Source: Lepas anatifera
Taxonomy: Eukaryota; Arthropoda; Thecostraca; Lepadidae
Direction: 5' to 3'
Length of the DNA: 64,000 nt
Assembly (NCBI GenBank): GCA_034440635.1
Contig: JAOTON010000971.1
Span: forward strand, 1,116,001-1,180,000
The notes below the pieces were generated by a model. It was not told the origin of the DNA and searched no databases. It was given only the letters and a program-made list of their open reading frames with translations. The translations under genes were made by a program, and so were the position numbers. This document shows positions 1-12,499 of the stretch, piece by piece. Every line of letters starts with the position of its first letter. Position 1 is the stretch's first letter.

Positions 1-1496
1 GCTCAATCTATCTGTTGTCCAATCTATATTTCCGCCCGATTGTACGCCTTAGTTGAATTATTAGTTTGAGCCTGAAGCTATGAAGAGGTCTGTAAGAGGG
101 TAGAAGATCTACATAAAATCGTTGTTTCTTACTTGATCAACTGAGAGCCTTTCACCACAGTATGAAAATGCGGAGAAAGCAGTTCACGGCTTTAACGGAG
201 TCAAACACCTCTGGAAACTTTGAATATACTATTCCAAGGAGGGCAGTCATAATCGGTTTCCCGTTGATTCGATTGACCTCTGCTCAGACAGATACCGGTT
301 TGGTAATGGCAGTCAAGAGCGTTTCATTTTGAAAACCGAAATGCTTCTTAGCTATGGTGCTTGCTTGTGCCCTTTGGGTCTCGTGAACGTACCTTGTTTT
401 AAAGGCATTTCGGGTGAAAATAAGGCATGATCAATTTTCGGGATTCCCAGTTTTGCAGCCATAGCTGGAGAACAATAGGCGATAAAGTGACAAAATAAAC
501 AATGTGGTGTGCCCCAGACTATTGCAAAACTTTTTTGTAGTTATGCATTACCGCTCACAAATTTTTCCCTTGTAGCCTTTAACGTTGTAAGTCTTACTCG
601 AAATAAAATTCATAACGTCTGCAGGTAGTACCCCGATTTCAGGATGCGCAATCAAACTTGTTTCAAAGCAATCAAACTCTTCAAACCCTCAACAGTTCAC
701 TTTCAGTCAAACTTTTCCTAATTGCATACATGTCAGAGTAAGTATATTTTCTGGACAAAAGAAAAGTTTTTGGCAACAATCTATGTTTTAATAAGGAAAA
801 CTATCATATTTCTCACCCTTTTCACATATTCAAACCATTGCCGTAGCCAGAAATACTTCAAGGGAAGGTGAACATATCACGGTGACCAGATCAGCTGGAT
901 TGGCCTTCAGGTACCCACACTTCTACGCATTGGAAATGCCCGCCAAATTGGAGGAGTGACCGAATCGGCTTCCACATACGCCCCCGTTTTAAATCCTTCA
1001 CTCTGTAGGTATTTTGCTCTTTATTTCCCAGACCCTATAGCTGTAAGACTGCAACGTCAAGGCTGAAAGCAGTCTTGACATGAGCCAAAGGGTTTTTGGG
1101 CTCTGTCAAACATATCAACCAGCAATATTTACCATATCCCTGTCCGTACTTCGTGAGTACACCTTGATGTGTTCCCAAAGACACACCAGGTAATCGTATT
1201 TTCAAGAAAAGGAGGGGGACGAAATCACAGCAATATTGGTAAGCTCCTTAAAAATTGAGTAGAGTTGGTGGTTATTGTTTTGAAAATTGGTGACATAAAT
1301 GCTGCGACTACTATCATGCCAAAACGCGTTCAATATTTGTTGCATGTGAAAATGAACGGATCTGACATTCAAAACAGCATAACATTGTATCTGCGTAATT
1401 AGGTATGCGTATTTGACAAGGTGTGCCTAATCGTGCACACTGTTCCTAATTACGTTAGAATGCAGACAGACGAAAAGCCGTTTTCCAGTGATGACG
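1..1496. other. No recognisable gene
   Basis: AT-rich sequence without long frames or obvious repeats. Nothing supported here. Confidence 0.5.
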
Positions 1497-2513
1497 AAGA
1501 TAGCTTAACACCCGCCCCGGTGGGCTCCCGCTTCGCCGTGGTGGTGGGGGTGTTTGAACACCCTCCTCAAACTCGGCTCCTATGCGGGATAGCGAAAAAC
1601 GCGAAAAAGCTGGTGGATAGCTTATACAAATTCATGAAGAAAATACACCGGCCACTTTTTGGCTCAGGTCAATATTAAGGTCATGACAGGTCAAAGAAGG
1701 TGGGATGTAATAAGAGAAGATTTTCTGAGCTCTAGCGTCTGACGCATTTGAGTTAGAATAATGTTTATGCGCCATTTGCTTCCTCTCGTTTTGGCGAATG
1801 GAATGATGTATGATATTAGCTTAAAACATACAAATCCCTTAACATAAGGTCAGGTCAAGGTCACTATCTAACTTAGCATAGTTAATATGCATATCAGTCG
1901 ACTTGACATGGCAATCCAAACGTAATGGTATCAAAGTAAAAGCTTTATTATCATTTCCTGCAAAAGTTATTAATCCAAGTCTTAAAACCTACTTAAGCAG
2001 CCACAGATGACCTCTCAGAGATCAGAGGTCCAAAATTGCGACATGCACCTCTAAAGGGGCTAAGGACACTATGGCTTTTGTAATACGAAGGTATTCCAAG
2101 CGTTGTCTACAGAAATAAAGCAATATTTTGGTCTTTTTCTGTTTTCCCCATGCATTTCAAATGGAGAGATCATAATCCGTGCTTGACCCTATTTCATCGA
2201 TATGAAAAATTCCGGAATAAATGTTGCATCACTCGGTGGGCTCATTACGTGGTATAAGTTTGAATTTGATAGATTCGCCCTCTTCTTACTTATGCCACCT
2301 GAAACATTGTTGGAGGTGAGGTCACTTGACCTGTACTGGTGACCTGACCTGAGATGACCCCAATCTTAAAATTTTGAGGGAAGTCCCGGAATTTATAAAA
2401 AATAAGGCGTGCCAAGTACGGCGGCGCTTCGTGCCGCTATTTTTTTCGTGCCGCCGGAAAAACCTGATGGGTGTTCAAACACCCTCCCACCGGGGCGACG
2501 GTTAGGCTATCTT
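1497..2513. mobile_element. About 1-kb TTAA-type element with terminal inverted repeats
   Basis: The left end TTAACACCCGCCCCGGTGGG is mirrored by CCCACCGGGGCGACGGTTAG at the right. Near each end is a subterminal palindrome GGTGTTTGAACACC. The inverted repeat extends outward as AAGATAGC and GCTATCTT. The interior has TGACCT-type motifs around 1850 and 2330 and no transposase frame. Non-autonomous. Confidence 0.65.
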
Positions 2514-5051
2514 ATCTTGGCTGAGGTTAGAAAATGCTTTGAACCATAATATCACACTTTTCGTGATGTGATTACCAATTGCGCCGTTCTGGAATAAATG
2601 CGAATTTCTTGTTAGGTGTGCGTAGTTAGGGCACTTTCCCTATGCTGTTCTGACTTTTGGTTCATGCTATTTGATGTTGTTTGACTTTTATGTTAGACTT
2701 TTGTTCAATTAAGGACCCTCCAACTTAAGGTGGGCATAATTTAAGAGTAGTTATGTGACTTTCTATCAGCAAACCACGTGTTATTCAATGCCTCCAACTA
2801 ACAAGCTCGTGAGAGACAGATTTGTGCGCGAGAGTTCTTTCGTGCATCGGTTTGTTGTCAAAGGCCCCAGAGGCCCCTGCATAGAAAACATGAACGGTAA
2901 CCCTTTCATAGAAGCCTTCTGAGCCGGTGTGCGATCTTCTGTCTCAAAACATATTTTTTACATACGTCATGTCCTTGCATATTTTTGCGCATGTAATGAC
3001 GGTGATAATACCCTCACTACTGTTTTGTTTCTTATCAAGATTGAATGTTATCGAGCAAAAACTGCATGTTTTGACTCTTTTCATGTTTGAACGTTTGTGA
3101 TATTTTTTAGAATACTAGAAAATACGGTTCATATCTGTAAAACTTGATGGATGATTCATCTTTACCCGGTTTTAAAACAACAGGAGTAGGCACTCAGTCC
3201 AAAATGTTTTGTATTGTATCTGAGTACATTTTTATTGATGCGACGTTTTATCCATGCTTACACCGAACCCAATTAAGGCGACGCAAAAAGTTTTTAGGGG
3301 AAACAAATTCTATTAAAAATGGTCATGCCTCTCATTTCAATATTTATAGCTGTGATACCAATTCTGACCAATGAGACCAATTTAATCATGAATCCCAGGG
3401 TGATGCGTATAGCGCCATTGTTTTTCCTTTTCCTTAAAGTCATTAGTGTGACCCTATTTTATTTGAGATGTTTCGCTAAGAATGAAACCCACACTTTCTA
3501 ATTTCTTCGACATAGGATGCGGTATTCCAAAAAACACAAGCTCGTCACGTTAGTGTGCGTCCTTCATGTCTCAGCATCAGAACCAGAGCAAGCGAAGACT
3601 GGTAAATATCCTGATCTGGACATTTGGCGAAAATGGAATATTTTCTGACCAGCCTGTGCCAGCACAAGGGTGAATGACTGAAACGCGAAGCAAACTTAAT
3701 GAATCCCTTTATGAATCTGCATACATTCCTTCAACCATTAAGCATCTAATTTTGAATCCCCGGGTGATGTGAGCAGCACCAGCGCATCCTGATTCAATCT
3801 CCGAAACGACCACGCTCTAACAAGTCTATAAGAGCTAAGTCAAGCGCACATGACTTCTAAAAGCCTGCGCCGCGCTGGCCGTCGTATTCGCCGGTATTCG
3901 ATGACCCGTAGGCATCAGCGCCGCGCCCGCCGGCCGGCAATCGGCCGGCCATCGCTGACGTGCCTAGGCCGAGCTTTTTGCGTCGGAAGCCACTCAGTGA
4001 CTGGCTGGCGCGGCCCCGGGGCCGCTTAACGAGCCTCAGCGGCCGAGGCTGAACAAGGCTGCGAGTGCGCCGGTGCGGCGCTCGTAAAAAGGCGACCGTT
4101 AGCGCGCACGGCCCTGAACGCTGCCTGACGTGTGTACGCCGGGAGCGGGGCGGGGCCCACCTCCTGTCCCTGTCTGCGCCTGTTTGTGTGTGCGTGCATG
4201 ATTGCACGTGCGGTCAGCTGTTGCGCTTAACGATCGTGAGGCGGCCCATTCACTCGCGCTCGTGACGTGGGCGCGCACTGCGACCCCATTCCAGTGCATG
4301 ATGCTGGGCCACACTGAGACGCGAGATCCTTTGCACCAACAAATACGTGCGAGAAACTCACTATTATGGATGCTGCTGAAATCTAGCGGCTCTTTTCAAG
4401 GCTGGAGTTGTCTTCGCGATCCAGGGCGGTTCTGAAGGGGTAAACATTGATAGGGCAGATGATACAAAACCTGTACAAACCCTACAGAGACCCAAAATCT
4501 CGGGGATCCTGACTCCGCCCTTCCCCCATATCTCCACTCACGATTCTATTCGCAATGCATTTTCTTTTCTCCACTCCCTATATTCTATTACACATTTGCA
4601 TTTGATCTCCCTCCTCAGCCTCGGAGCTGACGGGCACGTCAGACTCCCGTCAGCGTGCGTGCTCCTGCACGAGAGCAAGCGGCCAACAGAGCCGGTTCTC
4701 ATGTTGAAGGGCGTGCCGCCCGTGCACGTCAGATGGAGGCGGGCAGACTGACCAAACATGGGCTCACTTGTCAGGTAGGAGCTGATAAAGGTTACTGAAA
4801 AGTACGGGAGGTGGGTCACCCTCATCACGCACCCCACCGTCCCAGAATTTATGCGTTGTCACGGCCCACTGTCTGTGATAGGGCACGCATACGGCCACGC
4901 TCACAAACGCGCACCTACTCACCCTGCCGCCCGCCCCCAGACGCGGTCTCTGTGCAGCGGTGCGGAAGTGCGTGTCTAATCTGACTCGGAGACGTTCTCC
5001 CCAGGCTAGTACGGTGCTTTTCCTTTGGAGCTGAAGCCTGGGGGACCTGTT
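2514..5051. other. Non-coding, with GC-rich islands at 3.86-4.33 and 4.62-5.05 kb
   Basis: The first 1.3 kb is AT-rich with nothing seen. The islands are CpG-rich and produce overlapping open frames on both strands, none with a domain or matching splice sites. They could be promoter-like islands of a gene I cannot see. Confidence 0.4.
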
Positions 5052-5240
5052 GGAGAGTCCTGTGGACAGTAGGAGTGTCCAGATTTGGGTCATGTCGAAA
5101 ATTTTAGAAAGCCGTAGTTATTCCCATGGTTTAGAGCATACTGAATTCATTTATGCACACAAGATAATATCTAAAAAACATTTAGGGGTCGCAAATTTGA
5201 TTTCAAAATTTTTGTTTTTGGTTATTTTTAGCCAAAATCT
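5052..5240 (+). repeat. Dispersed repeat, arm 1 of an inverted pair
   Basis: TAGGAGTGTCCAGATTT, GAAAGCCGTAGTTATTC and ACATTTAGGGGTCGCAAA recur in reverse complement at 7680-7845. It starts right after a GC-rich island. Identity is roughly 75-80% by eye. Confidence 0.6.
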
Positions 5241-5924
5241 GGATATTAGTGCATCTTACGAACCAAATATGGATAATATTTATATGTGCATATCTTTAGA
5301 GCATAGAATGTACTGTCAGTTTTTGCTTAGCACCGTTTTTATGTCTGCATCATTTTTTAAACTTTTTTATAAAGGTCTTATCATACAGCAATTGCCCGTC
5401 TCTGAGCGCCATCGCTCTAGCGTAGGTTCAATTCCAGCTAATGGGCGCTTTAGCTGAGAATGGTGATATAGTGCGAGGGGCTGTTGTTTCACAAACGGTT
5501 ACTGATAGTAACCTCAGGCGTTCTCAGCCTCTGCACAAGAATTTGTACAGTTAACGATAAGGTATCCGTAATCCCATCGCGTGACTGAAAGCTGCAGCAT
5601 TATTCTTTTTGTACATTCGGTTGAAAGGCACGTTTACCTGCATAGCGCAAACAGTGAGCGGAGGCAAACGGCTTAAAGCATACCGCAAGGGAAGTAAAAT
5701 ACGTCTAGCAAGTTCTATGTCGAAGCTCATGTCATGTTGATTGGTGCCGTGGCAGCTGTGGACGCCGTGGCTGTATCATGCATGTTGGACGCACTGGGCT
5801 AAAGCTTGAACTGGTGCTTGTTCTGGACCCAATAACGCCCGACGGAGCCGGATAGCCCTGTCCTTAACACCGGCTGCTGAGCAAGGAGACATCGGGATCA
5901 CCATGACTGTCTATACACTATACA

Positions 5925-6362
5925 CTGCCTGTATCACATCCAGTGTCGACATTTTCAAGTCCGGACACTGGCATCTGTGTGCCTCAACCACTTGCAAGGG
6001 TGTCTACAGCTGGCCCTCATTTCTTTTTTTTTGAGGTGCTGCTGAAGTCCTCGATGAGTTAACAACCACGCTCCGCCACATGTTTGGTCACCTATAGTGT
6101 TGTCACAAACTCCTGGTAGAACTCCCTATTTGAGAACACCCCTATTCTACTGCTCAGCGGGTGTTGGCAGCGTGTCGTACAGAACCTCCTCCTGCCAATC
6201 AGGCGCTGTGAGGTCCCACCGCTCGTTAAAATCCTTCCGTAACACCTCGCGCATGTCGGAGCTGGTGTTGCTGTTGCGTGTCTGCAGGCACCACCTTGTC
6301 TCCCTCAGCCTGGTCCGTTTTCCTGTATGGACTCCGTGTCGCACTGTCTTGATGAGCGTCAT
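5925..6362 (-). pseudogene. Degenerate protein remnant with VAERG...LIEDF motif
   Basis: On the minus strand, 6362-6147 reads MREVLRKDFNERWDLT, then APDWQEEVLYDTLPTPAEQ. After a stop and frame changes it continues FYQEFVTTL, VTKHVAERG, LIEDFSSTSK and LQVVEAHR. From memory this resembles uncharacterised, repeat-associated arthropod proteins with the order VTNDVAERGV...LI...LLQVVE.HR. I cannot verify this here. The several stops and frame changes show it is dead. Probably mobile-element derived. Confidence 0.4.
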
Positions 6363-7019
6363 CTTTCAAAACTGCTCAAATCTGTCAATCATATAAGTAA
6401 ACGCCTCATCACGACTCTTTGCGTTTTGGGTGGTGTGTAGAAAACATCCCAGGTACTGGCTGGTCGTCTGGAGCTTTGTACCTGCTGTGGCCGGTAACGG
6501 GTACCAACCAGGTCGTATGTGATGGTGGGTGGCGTTCTTGACTGTGATCAGGGCGTGTCGGACAAAACGCAGTGGTCAGACAGACAGAAACAAAAACTGG
6601 TGGCTACCTGACTGGCTGCACCGTCTGTCCCAGCCTGAAAACACAGTGTGCATCATGAGTTATAGATGCAGTGCCTAATCAACTGATGTATTAACAAATT
6701 AACCATTAAACGTGTTAAATGGTCAAGTAGTTAATTAATTGTCCAGTGTATGCGAAAGTCTCGATGCAGTGTCAGTAGCTATTCGAGAAACAACAGCCAG
6801 TCGCAGGTTTTTCCCTGCCTCTGTCAGAGCGTTCTGCAGCTGGAATTGAAAACGACGCTAGGTCAGTGGCGCTCCAAGACGTGCCATAACGGTAACATTG
6901 GACGCACATAAAAAGTCAACAAAAAGTGATATCGGTATTAAACTGGTATCAAACGAAAGCTTAAGATCACTTGTATTTGATAAGCGTGCAATTTATATCA
7001 TATTGTCCATAACGTGCTT

Positions 7020-7680
7020 GTTATCCCGGGTCCCTAGGTTTTTCGGATGCGAAACGACGACGCGCACCGCGGTTGGGTCCCGTTTCCTCCATTTTACCCG
7101 GGTCCGTCGGTCCCGACGGGTGGTCCCTCTTTGGCTTGTAGGTTTTAGTGTCATTTGACTGCCGGGTTACAGGTGTTTCGGGTTTTTTTTGTGCCTGGTG
7201 GTCGGGACCCCATTGGAAAGCATGGGAAAGCTGTTTTGATATAAAGCCAAAAATTATTGCAAATATGCCTGCTCGACAGTTTTTGGACACCCTTTCGATC
7301 GGGGTTATTTGCTTGAATTTCAGGTCTGTCCGGGTAAAACAGTTTTGACATAACTTTTGCCTATTGGTGGCGGTGAACAACACCTGTGTTTGTTTGTTTG
7401 GTTTTTTGATATACGGTCTTTTGACCTTCGTGACTGGTTATTGGTTACGGTGTCTGGGTAACCACTGGGGGTTTTGTCCTGGAGTCTGGATTTGTTGTTT
7501 TTCTGGCCTCATAGCTCTTGATATAGTTATGCCCAGTTTGCTTAATCATTGCATATTTGGTGAAATGCCATCTGACAATTTGCCTCTGGTAACCATGCCT
7601 GACTAGTGTTTTCTGATTCGGTTTTTTGACTTGGATTTGGACGCCCTTTTTTGGGCCCTGGGTTATTTGCACATATGTTC
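7020..7680. repeat. Diverged relative of the 26.7-kb element
   Basis: GCATGGGAAAGCTGTTTTGA, TTTTTGGACACCCTTTCG, TTTGATATACGG and TTATGCCCAGTTTGCTTAAT appear in the same order as in the 26.7-kb element. The TGACC clusters of that copy are largely absent here. No clear terminal repeats. The open frames on both strands here are products of this repeat. Confidence 0.6.
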
Positions 7681-7845
7681 TGACTTTGGCAAAAAATGTT
7701 AACAACTCAAATTTTGCGACTCCTAAATGTTTTCTAAACCTGAATTTATGCGTACATGAATTCAGCATGTTTGAAGCCATGTGAATAACCACGGCTTTCT
7801 ACGATTTTTAGACATAACTAAATCCAGACACTCCTAGTGGACATT
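7680..7845 (-). repeat. Dispersed repeat, arm 2 of an inverted pair
   Basis: The reverse complement of the 5.05-kb repeat, read as GTCCACTAGGAGTGTCTGG, GTAGAAAGCCGTGGTTATTC and AACATTTAGGAGTCGCAAA. It directly follows the diverged element at 7.0-7.68 kb. Confidence 0.6.
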
Positions 7846-8344
7846 GCCGAATGATACGTTGGCAGTAACAAATTTTCATTGTATGTGCCGAACTCATGGG
7901 AAAACATGATGATATGAACTTAAAGAGCTTGCTGGTTTCTTTCTCTTTTCATTTGTAATGCACATTTAAACTTTACCCAGAAGAATATCTAAGAAATGTA
8001 TATTTCATTCGTCGCTAAAGAGGACATACCATTTTCACTGGATTTGGACTGTGCTATCAGTTACGTATAGAGTATGCCAAAAAAACCCTGGCTTCATATT
8101 TTGTCCGTCTCCGAACCCACTTGCCACGGAAAAAAACATTAACGTGCTTCAAAACCGTAATTATTTTGGTGTATGCTGCCATCTACTGCTAAGCTTCGTC
8201 TCCCAATGGGCCAAATAGCTGGCCTCTGTGGTGTATATTTCGGGCTAGGGGATTTGGGCTCAGTGGGGTCGATACCCGCGCTGAATACGTGATGTTTCTC
8301 CCGAAAGATAAGTTATAATGCAAAAGAAATATCGTCCCTTGAGT

Positions 8345-8415
8345 TTTCTAATATGGCTTACCACCTGGCTATCTCAGTTTAAATCCAATCATAAAGGTAC
8401 GGCACTCCCTTTAAA
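8345..8415. mobile_element. Fragment of the 450-bp MITE 3' end
   Basis: GGCTATCTCAGTTTAAATC and AAGGTACGGCACTCCCTTTA correspond to the last 60 bp of the MITE at 28.1 kb, with several substitutions. The upstream part (8.03-8.34 kb) is not alignable by eye. Confidence 0.4.
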
Positions 8416-9966
8416 GTGTGTTACATTGAGACAGCATGCTTAAAGATGTTCCAAAGCATCGCAAATTTAAGCAATGCGAAAGCTCATTTCAATATGTAAG
8501 ATAAAGCCAAAACTGTTAAATGTCTGACAGGGCTGTGGAAAGTTGGACGGTGCTCATTTGGTTGATTTATTAATGTGTATGAAACTTTTCGTGGTTTAAT
8601 GTGCTGGGAACTACAGGTTGCTCTTTAGATTCGGAAGCGTACTTCTTAAAGTCAGACCATAGACCTTGAGTTATCAATATCGCTTAAGTCCATCTCCAAT
8701 ATAAATAGCTAGATTTGTCGCATGGGTTTGACTCCCAAACGATTTGACACCTCACCGCCAGTATCACTCAGTAAAATTGTTAATGGTAGAAACTAGCCTC
8801 CACTGGCATGGCAGCCAGCGTATCTCAAGTGAAAGGCATAGCTGTAGAGCAAAAACCACCAGATTCAAATCCCGGGCATTGTCGGAAGCGGGTGAGGCTC
8901 GCGTCTGCTCCGTAACCTCACCACGCCGATGATTGCCGACTTTAAGTCCGGCATGTGGCGGCAGGTACAAAAGTAACCATCAATGTTCAAAACTACCCCG
9001 CCAAGAGCCGTTAAGAGTGGCGTCAACGGCCCTATGTTGGCAGAAGCCGGATACTGAACAGAAAAAGACGCGATTCTAACCTCGGGAAAAGCCCAAATTA
9101 ATAGCGCAACATCGACACGATGCTTTCTAAGAAAACTTCAAAATCGACACTGCTTTTTAGTGGAAAAGGAAATATGTTATTTTACTGCAGAACATAGCTC
9201 TGCTACAACAAAGCACAATTGCATGTATTTGATTCTAAGTAGCTCTCATTTTTAGCGGTTTAATCATGGATGTTTCAGCTGAAATTAAGCACCGAGGTGA
9301 GCGAGGATAAAGTCCTAAAGTGGGAGCCTACTGAGTCTGCTTCCTGATACTGTGTCTACTGTGTCTGATATCCTCACGGGACCTGTTATTCCCTTCAGAG
9401 TGTCGCCTCAAACTATTCTGCTCGGAGTGCAACTTTGTGTGCCATCCTCGTGAGAGCTGGTATTGATTGGTGCTGTGTAATGCATATGACTGGCCCCTAG
9501 TCAGTGTTGCTCCAGTATTAGTCGGATCTCCACAGCATCTACGGCTAATGTATGTAATGTAATGTAATATAATGCTAATGCGCACCCGTAATGTAAGGTC
9601 AACATTTCAACGTTCCCTCATGCCCTCCTGGCCGAGTTTCGGATTCCACCTGGACCAGTTCCAGTAGTGTTTTTGGAATTCAAGTAGTGACCCACTGCCG
9701 GAGGTCGTGTGAAGGTCCGGGTGCTGAGACTGTTTGCGGGAGGCCGAAGAAAGTCTCTTTCCGCACAGTCGGATAGAAAAGTTTGATATTGCTTAAGAGT
9801 TTAGTGGCCAGAATACGGTGTAGAAAATGATACAGGAAGTTCAAAAAATCTTCAGTACGTACTTTCTTGATTGGGATTTTCATACAACTATAAACATTGC
9901 ACTTGTTTCTATGTGTCACGCTGCTTTACCTGAATCAGCAACCAGAAACTCAACATAGTTAAAGCC

Positions 9967-10330
9967 TAAAGGAAATGTGGCACCTTCATAATGGGATTTC
10001 AAAACTGAGATAGCTATGTGATAGAGCATGCCGAGAAACCACTTTAACGGGGGCGCGGGTGGCTCAGTGGATACAAGCAAAGTCTCCTCAGACAAAGGTC
10101 CCGGGTTCAAGTCCCGGCAGAGCCACTGAATAAGTTGATCTGATCCCCAAAATCCCGCCCAAGAGGATAAGAGTTTGCGACACCGTATGACCTTGGCGGC
10201 TGGTGCGTCGTTAAACCCTTACAATTATTAAGATACTTCAACGATATTTCCTTTGTCCCAGAACGTACCGTTCGCGGAGGAAAACAGGCAAAGCCCATCC
10301 AGCCGCCGATAGGCTTAAAACTTCAGGTTC
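9967..10330. mobile_element. Diverged copy of the 450-bp MITE, split by a SINE
   Basis: 9967-10040 matches the inverted 3' end of the 450-bp MITE (GGAAATGTGGCACCTTCATA, then CTGAGATAGC). The match resumes after the SINE at 10235 (ATTTCCTTTGTCCCAGAAC against ATCATTTGTCTTGGAACTC). It becomes unrecognisable by about 10.33 kb. Confidence 0.5.
10049..10234 (+). mobile_element. tRNA-derived SINE, copy A (186 bp)
   Basis: The head GGGGGCGCGGGTGGCTCAGT holds an A-box-like stretch, and CCCGGGTTCAAGTCCCGG is a B box. The body has CGACACCGTATGACCTTGGC and the tail is AATTATTA. Flanks ACTTTAAC (10041-10048) and ACTTCAAC (10235-10242) look like a target duplication with one change. The same body and tail occur at 49.39 kb on the other strand. 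It is inserted inside a MITE copy. Confidence 0.75.
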
Positions 10331-11507
10331 GATAGGGCCAGAAGCTCTAGTTAATCAAAGACCATAAAAAAACAAACATCCTTGGCGATGCAACCATTCT
10401 TAATATGACAGGGCAGACTCGTCACGGGGACTCAAATAGACTGTGACTGGGATAAACCCTCATATATCTTCGTTTGTTTTAAGGAATGTGCATCAAATTC
10501 GCGCCAGCAACAGTATTCTATTTCGTATGGAATACTCTGAAAGCCTTCGGCCCGATAAGAGGCCCCAGATGTCCCTCTGGCTGTCACTGTAACGGCTGCC
10601 GATCGCTCGTTTCCATGCGATCTGGCAGCCTTTCAGCTTCTCGCGCTACTCCGAGGCGCTGCTGGGCGTGCATAAATCCACCGTCTGTATGCCCTCTATC
10701 AGTTTTAATGTCACTTAAGATGATCCCACCTCGATCATGTCGTTAACATATTGCTATTCGATGCTGAAAATAGCTAAGCCAGCAGTAAACCCACTGTTCA
10801 AATCAAAAGTTAAATGAACGCATCCAGAATAGAGATTTAATCATTTAAATGTTCTTAACGTCGTCATTTAAAACACATTCTCTGATAAAACATAAGTGTA
10901 AAACACTGCGCTGCGTGGGCATGATATCTCAACAGAAAACAAACTATAATTTCTTCCTTAGTCTTTGGATAGCCCGCCTTAGTGTCATTCGTTTGAAAGA
11001 ATAACGTTGCCGGGATATGACCACCAGAAAACTAGTATTACCCATGAAGGTATATATTTAGATTTATGTATCGTCGCTGTATCTATCATCTTCAGCGGTG
11101 GCTGCACTTTTTATAACCCTCCTGGATATCTGTTTCTTCCGTTTTGTGAGCAGACCCATCAAACGTTGGTTTGGAGGCCCAAAAATTACGCCCTGGTTAA
11201 TATTACACGATGCAAGGCAAATGCAGTTGATGAAAACAATGACCATGTGCTCTGCATAACTTTTTCGACAGCGGATAAAACAACAAGCCAAATGCATCTG
11301 CTCACTCATTGTTCTACACATATCAAAACGTCAGGCACTTGTCAAGAACTGCTTTCAGGAACATTTGCAATGCACATATATTCATAAATCGACTTCATTA
11401 CAGGCATCTAATTGAAAACATGCAGTCCATCTATCATCTTCTATGTTTCGATGTGTTACGTATCCTCGCCGCCGGGCTGTAAGAGGACTCTATTGCTGCT
11501 GTTTCAG

Positions 11508-11593
11508 GACTGGAGCGTACCTGCAAGAGTCCTCCCCGTCGCGAGTGTTCGCCATGGTGGGCTACTTCCTCTCCATTCCCGTCTTCCTCACCG
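11508..11593 (+). CDS. Membrane-protein exon A
   Basis: The acceptor is CTGCTGTTTCAG before 11508 and the donor is G|GTAAGTACC after 11593. The frame reads TGAYLQESSPSRVFAM and then the first half of hydrophobic segment 1. The exon starts with the third base of a codon and ends with the first base of a glycine codon, which the next exon completes. The in-frame ATG inside it could start a shorter form, but the frame stays open to the acceptor, so an upstream exon is more likely. Confidence 0.65.
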
Positions 11594-12442
11594 GTAAGTA
11601 CCAGTTCTGAAAATACCGCTACCTTCTCTGTCGCATTCTCCACACGGGTTTTTCCAAGGATATGTAACCGAACGGATTAAATTCATGACACTACCGGTTC
11701 CATTTGGCTTAGTCGCAAGTTTTACGCGGTATATTGGGCTGCACTCTATCACAAGGAACTGTAGCAAGGCTCACAAGGAGCTGTAACATTGAGAAGGTAG
11801 CGTGTCTTGAACTGGCGAGTCCGGGAGCTATGTGAATTTGTGGAATACATGTCTCAGAACATTGCAGCAATGTGTATGTGTACTTTTGAACGGGTGCACC
11901 TGACATTAGCCTGGGACGGGTTAAACTGATTAGGTTAGAGCCCCACCCTCAGACAGAGAATTTTTTTTTAGATCTGTCCGATTGAACTGGACTGAAATAC
12001 TTCTGTGTGGAAAACAGAGTGGGACATAACAAGAATTCATGGGTCAAACACCCCATCACTTCCTCAAAAGCTTATAAACAGTGTAACAGAGTATGACAGT
12101 AGGTACCGGAAATTTCCTTACTCGCCAGCAGTGGACTATAGCCCTCCAAAGGCCTTGAAGCGTTGCCAGGATCGGTATGTGAGCCTCGTGCGACCCTGTG
12201 GCGTCCCCCGGTGGGAGAACTGAGCGCGCGTGCGTCTCGTCTGTCGCGCGGCGGTGGCAGTGGCGCTGGCACCTGCGCCGGGTCACGGCCCTGGGATCCA
12301 CTAATCCGTTACAGCCCACAGCCAGACATCAATACACCACCACTCACCAGCCAACTCCCACACCAGTGAGTGCGGTAATACGGGGACGGCCTTCAGCTAA
12401 ACCTCGCACCGAACACGGCGATGTGATGCATGGCTTAGTGGT

Positions 12443-12499
<57 letters not shown>

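Larger units (their letters stand above)
8416..11507. other. Intergenic or upstream intron sequence
   Basis: Apart from the MITE/SINE nest at 9.97-10.33 kb, only scattered B-box-like stretches are seen, such as GATTCAAATCCC near 8860, which may mark another SINE. Upstream exons of the membrane-protein gene should lie here or earlier but were not found. Confidence 0.4.

Noticed and set aside
10049..10130. Functional tRNA gene
   Set aside because: A- and B-box-like stretches are present, but the sequence cannot fold a full cloverleaf with a matched acceptor stem, and the body and tail mark it as a SINE.
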